From Selaginella moellendorffii (taxonomy: Eukaryota; Streptophyta; Lycopodiopsida; Selaginellales; Selaginellaceae), in contig NW_003314317.1 of NCBI RefSeq assembly GCF_000143415.4, positions 809,533-873,532 of the forward strand: a stretch of DNA of 64,000 nt, read 5' to 3'. Numbering within the stretch: position 1 is the stretch's first letter; every line of letters starts with the position of its first letter. The translations under genes and the position numbers were made by a program. Positions 57,932 to 64,000 of the stretch are shown one piece after another. A model generated the notes under the pieces. The model saw only the letters and a list, made by a program, of their open reading frames with translations, was not told the origin of the DNA and searched no databases.

Positions 57932-59450
57932 AACTTTATAATGTAGGTTTAAATGCAGATCAATTTCAAGCATTTTTGCAAAAATTCATATAGATACCCT
58001 TTGCCTTCAGTCAGAAAATGATCCCATTGTAAGATTTCTATAGTTAATGGTTAAGTGAGCTACATAAGTCAGATATCACTATTCTTTATCTGCAATAATA
58101 ATATATATTAAAGAGGCATTGAGCAAGTAAAAGAGATAAGCAAGATACCTTAAAAGATTAAGTTTTTGGATCACCCAACCTAATTATACCAAAACCTTTA
58201 ACTCATTGGAAAAAAGTGCACTCTTATTCATGGGCCCTTTCCCTTTATATTTCAACCTTTATATGGATCATCTCTCAAATTATTTCTTTTGGTTGCTTAT
58301 AAATATATATATAAAGCTAGTCACAAAATTATATTAAATTTTAAGGTGGAACCATAATCCAATGCAATCCCCTAGTGACAATTATTAAGCTTGTCCTATA
58401 AAGTTAGAAACTTAATCTTGGAGAAATATTTTACCTTAATTAGAAAATCACCTCATAAAAATGAGTCATAGTGATACTTACTCATCTCCATCATATCTCC
58501 CTAATAATAAAAAAGAAAATGTAGTAATTTTTAATAAAACACTTACTGGAGAAGATATCAACAGACATATGACCAATTATTGTGGTTCATTTTCTTAATA
58601 GCATACAATATAGTTCTTTATGTGAAGTAGTCAATTTCATGACACAGCTAGCCTTGCATAAGAAAAGTATGAAAGGCACAATATAATAATATATCATCAT
58701 AGGACAAATTTGTGTAAGGGAAAAGTAAAGTTTTCATTTTATTTTATCTTTTCTTTAAATCCTCAATCACCAACAAGACCTTCCCATTGGTGGCACCAAA
58801 GTATATCAGTGTCTAGATCAACTTTGCTAACAGCAAGTGCAAGTCATGCTCCTCTGGCCAAGTGTACACGTGAAGACCAGTTCTTAGGCAGAGACTGATA
58901 AAGGGTCCAACAATACTGATCTTTAGCCATCATGGCAGTAACAAAAGAATATTTGAAAAGACTCATCAATAGGTTTTGATCACAGTCTTTTGAACACATA
59001 GGGACAAAAGTGGCAATTGACCCATATCATAAATCACCAGCGGTTAGGGTTGTTGATATCTTTGATAATTATAGTCATTATTACCCACATGTAATAAAGC
59101 TGAACACAACACATTATTACTATATATGTATGTTAGGCAAGTGAGTGAAAACTTGGTGTATTGAAGAGAGCAAAAGGCTACATACATTCTTGGCTGTCTA
59201 CAGGAACTTTGGTACTTGCAATGTAAAGTGTAAGAAGTGGTGAACAAGTGATGAAAACTTGTTTATGGAGTTATATATTTGTCTAGGTTACGAGGACTTC
59301 TAAGTAGGGATTAATCCATAAAGATAAAATTCTTAAATGTTATTAATAAAAAATTCTTGACCTAATTAGAGAAACTCATTGCACTTATTAGTGTTGGGAA
59401 TCCCTACGATATTGAGTTTAATCCTTTAACATTCATTACATAATAGTTTA
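57932..59450. other. AT-rich DNA with LTR and gene fragments
   Basis: It contains a minus-strand piece of repeat B (about 58,140-58,260), a fragment of the 38-kb gene (separate entry), and a minus-strand fragment of LTR family A at about 58,897-58,995. No intact gene. Confidence 0.5.
58745..58865 (+). pseudogene. Decayed fragment of the 38-kb Cys-rich gene
   Basis: It matches 38,455-38,575 of that gene, across exon, splice site and intron: CAAGACC..., CTTCCCAT..GTGGC, GTATATCAG..TCTAGATCA and GCTAACAGCAAG-like blocks. It shows C-to-T changes like the surrounding transposon DNA. Intron sequence is retained, so it was copied at DNA level. Confidence 0.65.
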
Positions 59451-59454
59451 CTGT

Positions 59455-60320
59455 ATTTATGAGGGGGTTTTAAATGTATAGTAGGGATAGTGGGTAGGTC
59501 AAGCATGGCTGACCAACCTGAGTCACAGTTTAACTCCTGGATATGAGTCATAGTCTAACTCCCTACTTGCATGCCTGTCTTTAAGCAACCAAATAGAACA
59601 ACTTAATAAACAATTCATAAGGGTTCTAATATAGAGGGAATCAATTAAGGGTTTTATAATACTTGGGATTAAGCATCATTAGGTTTAAATAGTATTAGCT
59701 TGAGTGACCTTTCAAGAAATCCAAACTCAAAACTCTACATTTAATATTAAGTTCTACTCTATTGGTTAGTTAAGGGGAATCACACTATATGTTAAGATTG
59801 ACATTGGGCAAGTCCAATTTTTTTCAACTATGGTTGACCTAATGGGTAATGTGTCAAGAGAGCGAGATTCTTTAACTTTATTTTACTTGTTAATCCTAGC
59901 ATTGGGATGTTAAATGCTCTATATTAGGCCACTAGTATGCTAAAATAGTGTCAGACTCCATTTGGCTTTGTTTTGCATGTTACTCCTAGTATTGGGATAT
60001 TAAATGTTCTAGGGCTATTCCAATATGACTTTATACTCTTGCCCCTTTATTAGTTAAATTGTACATTTGGAAGTTATTTTGTGCTCTAGTTGCTTTACTT
60101 CTTAATTGCATGCTCAGGAGTTTGACTTCATCCCTTTGTTCAATGGGACAAGATCTTAAAATTTGGATTTCGCTCTACTACTCTTAGCCCACATGTCCAA
60201 GAGTTTAAGTTCCACTCCCTAGTGACACGAAGAGTTCTTCCATATATAACAGAAAGTGTAATTATAATTATCCTATCATAAATTATTATAAAGTAAAGGG
60301 TGAAAACTATATATGTTACA
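59455..60320 (+). mobile_element. LTR family A copy interrupted by repeat B
   Basis: 59,460-59,595 and 59,880-60,320 align with successive parts of the solo LTR at 33.9 kb; the intervening 59,610-59,875 aligns with repeat B at 24.2 kb. The right end (ATGTTACA near 60,320) is followed by gypsy pol sequence, so this may be the 5' LTR of a deleted element. Confidence 0.6.
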
Positions 60321-60359
60321 AGCACGGTTTGTATAAAGGGGTTGGAAGTATTGGTTAGC

Positions 60360-61265
60360 AAAATCATATTTATGAAGACTTTTTATCTCACGGATATACA
60401 TTATATGGATTTAATTTTTGGGATGCCATGGTTCACAAAGGTAAATCCAGTGATAAAATAGACCATTAAATGTGTCTCACTAAAGTATAGTACCATCAAG
60501 GATGTGTGGTTTGGCGAGGGATTTTAGCTTTCAATTGTTATGCTCTCCACTACATTTTTAAAGTGGGTTATTATAATGGAAAAACACTTTTAAGTTACTT
60601 ATTTATTCATGATTTAGGGGACCAAGGTAAATGTGCAGAAGAGGCAGTAGTATGGGATGCATTCAATTTTTTTTTTAATGTTTTTCCATTCACACTTCCT
60701 CATAGGTTACCTCCATTACAAGGTGTGGAACATGAGATTACATTAGAGCCAAAGACAAAGCCAATTTGTCAATATCCATTTTTATTGAGTTATGCAGAAG
60801 AACAAAAAGTTTAATAACAAATCAAGGAGTTATTTGAATTTGGATTCATTCAGCTAAATAAGTCTTCATTTAGCACACTAGTCTTACTCGTGAAAAAAAA
60901 AAACAATTTGGTATAAATATGTATTAACTACCGTACCTTAAACAAAAAGATAATAATATTTGTAGAGTGGATATCATTATATTGTAATAGATGACGTATT
61001 TATCTCTAAGATGGCATTCAATATAAGTTTTAGGCATTTTAAGTTCATAATTATGCCATTGATTTGACAAATACACCAATCATGTGTACTCAGTTAATGA
61101 TAAAAGTATTTAGGCATTATCTTCATAAATTTGTAAAGATTGTTTTTGAACAATATTCTTGTTTTTAGCAAGAATATAAAAGAGGATAAGGTACATTTGC
61201 GCAAAGTTCTCCTATTGCTACATGACAACAAACCTTACACGAAGAAGAGAGCATAAACAAGATTT
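60360..61265 (+). mobile_element. Ty3/gypsy pol remnant (protease-RT junction and reverse transcriptase)
   Basis: Readable motifs in changing frames: FGMPWFTKVNPVIK (protease/RT linker), NVFPFTLPHRLPPLQGVEH and ITLEPKTKPICQYPF (start of reverse transcriptase), then LFEFGFIQ and LVKKKN, and finally a VLLLLHDNKLY-like segment. Stops and frameshifts are frequent, many explained by C-to-T change. The catalytic DD motif region is not intact. Confidence 0.8.
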
Positions 61266-61863
61266 TCAGTAAGTTTTTAAGTATAGTCACTCAAAACGTA
61301 ATCAACTCAATCAATAAGATAAAAATAACTTACCATCATATAATTTAAAATTAAGGAGTGTAACAAGCTTGTACTCTGGGTCACCATCAAGCTTGATTAC
61401 TAATAATTACTAATAACGTAGGTACTGTGCACTAAGGAATGGTATTTGCAATAAGGTTTAAGGACAAAAATATGAAAAATTAAGTGAAGTTTCATGGATG
61501 TAGGTTATAAGTGTAAGATCTAACCCAAAATGGTGTCATTAGTCATTACATGGATGAGTTGTTCAGAAGTTATGCTAAAGAAGCCATATTTGATCTGTAA
61601 TATTAAATACAAGAGTCAGATTACAATGGCTATCTTGTGGAAGTCTTGAGAACAATACAAATGGTGAATCAAGTTCTCATAGATGTAATGAAGGTGGAGC
61701 TTAGATATAAGTATGCAATAACAAATAAGGGTGTTAACATGTGATAGTAAAGAATAGTATTTAACATGTTGAACTATGTCTATGAACTGAGTTGTTGTAA
61801 GCAAATTTTATAAGTGACAAAATATTTACTTAGTTGTCCAGCTAATATATTAAAACATCGAAG

Positions 61864-61960
61864 GTATTATTTTAATGTTTGAATACGGGCCGAAGAAAGA
61901 AGGGGCCCGTATTCAAACATTAAAATAATACTTTGAATACGGGCCCCTTCTTTCTTCGGC
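61864..61960. repeat. Two overlapping perfect inverted repeats
   Basis: 61,864-61,891 is the exact reverse complement of 61,904-61,931 (28 bp, 12-nt loop). 61,889-61,914 is the exact reverse complement of 61,935-61,960 (26 bp, 20-nt loop). The two hairpins share the middle arm and so exclude one another. They lie 52 bp past the stop codon of the NTPase gene, in its probable 3'UTR. Confidence 0.92.
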
Positions 61961-62012
61961 ACTGGAGATCTAAACGGCCACTTCCCGACATCGCTATTTA
62001 CAGCTGAAGCGT

Positions 62013-64000
62013 CTAGATTCCACTGTCCATGGCATATTGTGTGATCCCAACTAGTCTTCGGATGATTCTTTGATCTTTAAGCGCTCTCGATTTCCTCCAG
62101 TTCTGATACCCTGCTTCCGGATAGAGCTCAGATGTAGTAGTTATATACACCCTGGTCCTGCTGGGAGGAATCCCGAAGTGCTCCATAACTTTCAGTATTC
62201 CTGAGTATTTGAGGCCGTGCTCATGCCTCTCAGAACTGAGAGTCGCTTGGAACAGCTCGAGCTCGGGCAAATCCTGGGGTGTCGGCTGCACTATCGTCAT
62301 GGCGTCCACTGTCTCTTCCATGGGTGAATCCGGCCAGATGATTCTATTGACCGGCCAAGGACGTGACACATTCTCAATCTTGTCGACTTTCACCACTTCA
62401 CCAAACTCAAAAACCCGCTCCTCGTCCTGACTTACCACATTGATATCGTCGTGGACTCGGCGAACCTTGAAACAACGACGGCTGTATTTCTGCGTCAGGG
62501 TCATGAACTCGTGCTGGAAGACGTGGCCCTTGCAACCGTTGACACCATGCGCCGCCAGTCCCTTGAAGCTTAAAAACAGCCGCAACTCCCCGCTGGTAGA
62601 CTCGCTTAGTTTCTCTGTTGCCACCTTGACAAGGTAGGGAGATGCAAACATGTACTCGTACCCGTTGTATCCCTGCTTGACCCTCTGGTGTACTACTTTG
62701 TGACACGGATGGTCACCATCGGCAATCTGCTGTCCCACCGCTTCTACTGTACGCTGAATAGACTGTAAACCCCTGACGATGGTATCCAGGTCGATATGCA
62801 GCTTCTCAAGCACAAAGCGAGCCGTGCCACCCCATCTCCTGTATCTCTCCTTGACAACATCCAAAGTTAGCATCTTTCGTGCCTCAAGCAATTCCTCCTC
62901 GCCTTTAAGCGCTTGGACATGAGGCAGTGTCGGATCAAACATCACTTGCCAGGCAACCGCGAGCTCGGCAGCAGACCACACCGGCAGGATCACCTGGTTG
63001 CCGCGGCCATCCTTATCATAGTCCTGGAAATTGCTCAGCTTCGGAATTGCAGCAAGCAAGCTTTTGCATCCAAACTCCGGAACACACGGCAGCTTGCCAT
63101 CCACCAGATAGTAAACCTCCGGATCAAGCAGGATGCCGTTGTTTTTCAGCCGGAGACACGAGTAATCCTGACCAATGACCTTGCTTTCATTGTTGTGTTG
63201 CGGCTCATAGAAGTAGAGAGAACCGCCCTTGGTCTGAAAAGCAACTGGCTTCCTTTCATTCAACAGCTTGAGCAGCGTGGTGATGATAAATGCCGTCTTG
63301 CCGATGCCAGGAACTCCCAGCAGTAGAACCGCAAGGACGCCACTGTCCCAAAGCCTCTCCACCTTCTCGCGGACTGGCACGTAGCAGGGTCGCTCCAGGA
63401 TACACGAACCACTAGTCTTACACCAGAAATTCTGTAAGGCTTTACGAGACTGCGGGGTCGTGAATGTGTACATCGTTAGCTCCAGCAACCCTGCAGCACC
63501 AAGGAAAGCATTATAGGACAAAAGAGACACAGAAAGATCTTACCAGGCGGGGAAGGACACGGTATCTCGTTCAATGCTTCCTTCACATAGTGCATTTCGT
63601 CCGTTTGGTCCTAGAGATTGAATCGATGAGAGATCGCCATTGTATCATACTGAACGCACCTCAGCAGCAGGGGGTGATGACGTCGCTGGATCCATCGCCT
63701 CCTCCTCCTCCGGAAACATGGGACTAAATTTATCCGGCAGCTCCGGAATCTGATTCTCTGGTTGAAGAGTAACAGTCTGCTTCTCACACTCCAGACTCAT
63801 CGTCCGTGAGCACACGAGATCCACTGCAACTCAGGCGAGAGTTGGAGGAAGTCAAGATGAGAACATGCGAGCCTACCAGGATTACAAGCGGTCAGATCCA
63901 CAAAATTGCGAAGGGCCAAGCACAGGAGAGGGGACGACATGTACTCGGACAAATCCGTGTAAGAGAGACCTCCAGCTCGTCCAGTCTTATGAATCCGGCT
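62013..64000 (-). CDS. P-loop NTPase resembling Crinkler/RHS proteins, partial at right edge
   Basis: Four exons seen on the minus strand join in frame: >64000-63877 (SRIHKTGRAGGLSYTDLSEY), 63823-63660, 63610-63544 and 63490-62013, separated by introns of about 50 bp. The 5' end lies beyond the window. The last exon has Walker A LLGVPGIGKTAF, a segment GRGNQVILPVWSAAELAVAW, and YRRWGGTARFVLEK, the GG-R signature I associate with the Crinkler-RHS class of eukaryotic NTPase proteins. The C-terminal 200 residues (VYITTTSELYPEAGYQNW) are not recognised. In that class the NTPase is joined to variable effector domains, and homologues are reported in free-living eukaryotes as well as in pathogens (from memory). 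The ATG-led frame starting at 63,530 is wrong, because its first codons are intron. Confidence 0.6.

Noticed and set aside
63491-63530. ATG-led N-terminus of the NTPase ORF (MSLLSYNAFLGAAG)
   Set aside because: These codons lie within a GT-AG intron. Splicing to the upstream exons keeps the frame and gives a longer protein reaching the window edge.

Overview
The window reads as nuclear DNA of a land plant, most likely a lycophyte of the Selaginella type (inference). The gene models have very short introns (many 45-100 bp), the gene families are plant ones (PPR protein, L-type lectin receptor kinases, USP-type receptor-like cytoplasmic kinase, 2-oxoglutarate dioxygenase), and the gene-rich islands are GC-balanced and separated by AT-rich, heavily decayed Ty3/gypsy retrotransposon DNA. 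No bacterial features, CRISPR arrays or rRNA genes were seen.

Layout. 0-7 kb: 3' truncated (by the window edge) 26S proteasome subunit RPN2 on the minus strand, divergently paired over only 62 bp with a 12-exon CANIN-domain (SLF2/NSE6-like) gene, then an intronless gene with a degenerate kinase-like C-terminus. 7-15 kb: a rearranged block. A PPR gene (minus) and a decayed PPR copy (plus) face away from each other, and each is preceded by the same chimera of dioxygenase and CANIN-gene fragments, forming a large inverted repeat. The plus copy carries two compact foldbacks built from dioxygenase exon 2. Further fragments of the dioxygenase, of the RPN2/CANIN promoter and of the gene at 38 kb follow. 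15.8-19.4 kb: AT-rich, no genes. 20.2-21.9 kb: the intact dioxygenase. 22.4-23 kb: a small F-box-like relic. 23-37 kb: gypsy remnants, one solo LTR with perfect target-site duplication, and a small secreted Cys/Trp-rich peptide gene with a decayed neighbour copy.

37-40.3 kb: an ARF-like fragment, an unrecognised Cys-rich multi-exon gene and a composite of fragments. 41-51.2 kb: a kinase cluster: USP-RLCK (11 exons), a non-RD RLCK and two tandem intronless L-type lectin receptor kinases. 52.5-54.5 kb: a secreted Gly-rich/8-Cys hybrid protein whose ORF is in frame with the end of a PIN-domain gene. 54.5-62 kb: AT-rich DNA with a second solo LTR (perfect 5-bp TSD) and gypsy reverse transcriptase. 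62-64 kb: a P-loop NTPase resembling the Crinkler/RHS class, running off the right edge.

The strongest theme is repeated copying, inversion and fusion of pieces of neighbouring genes. This has produced foldbacks complementary to an intact gene in the same window, i.e. a plausible young small-RNA-producing locus (inference). Gene functions are assigned from motifs read by eye; no database search was possible.
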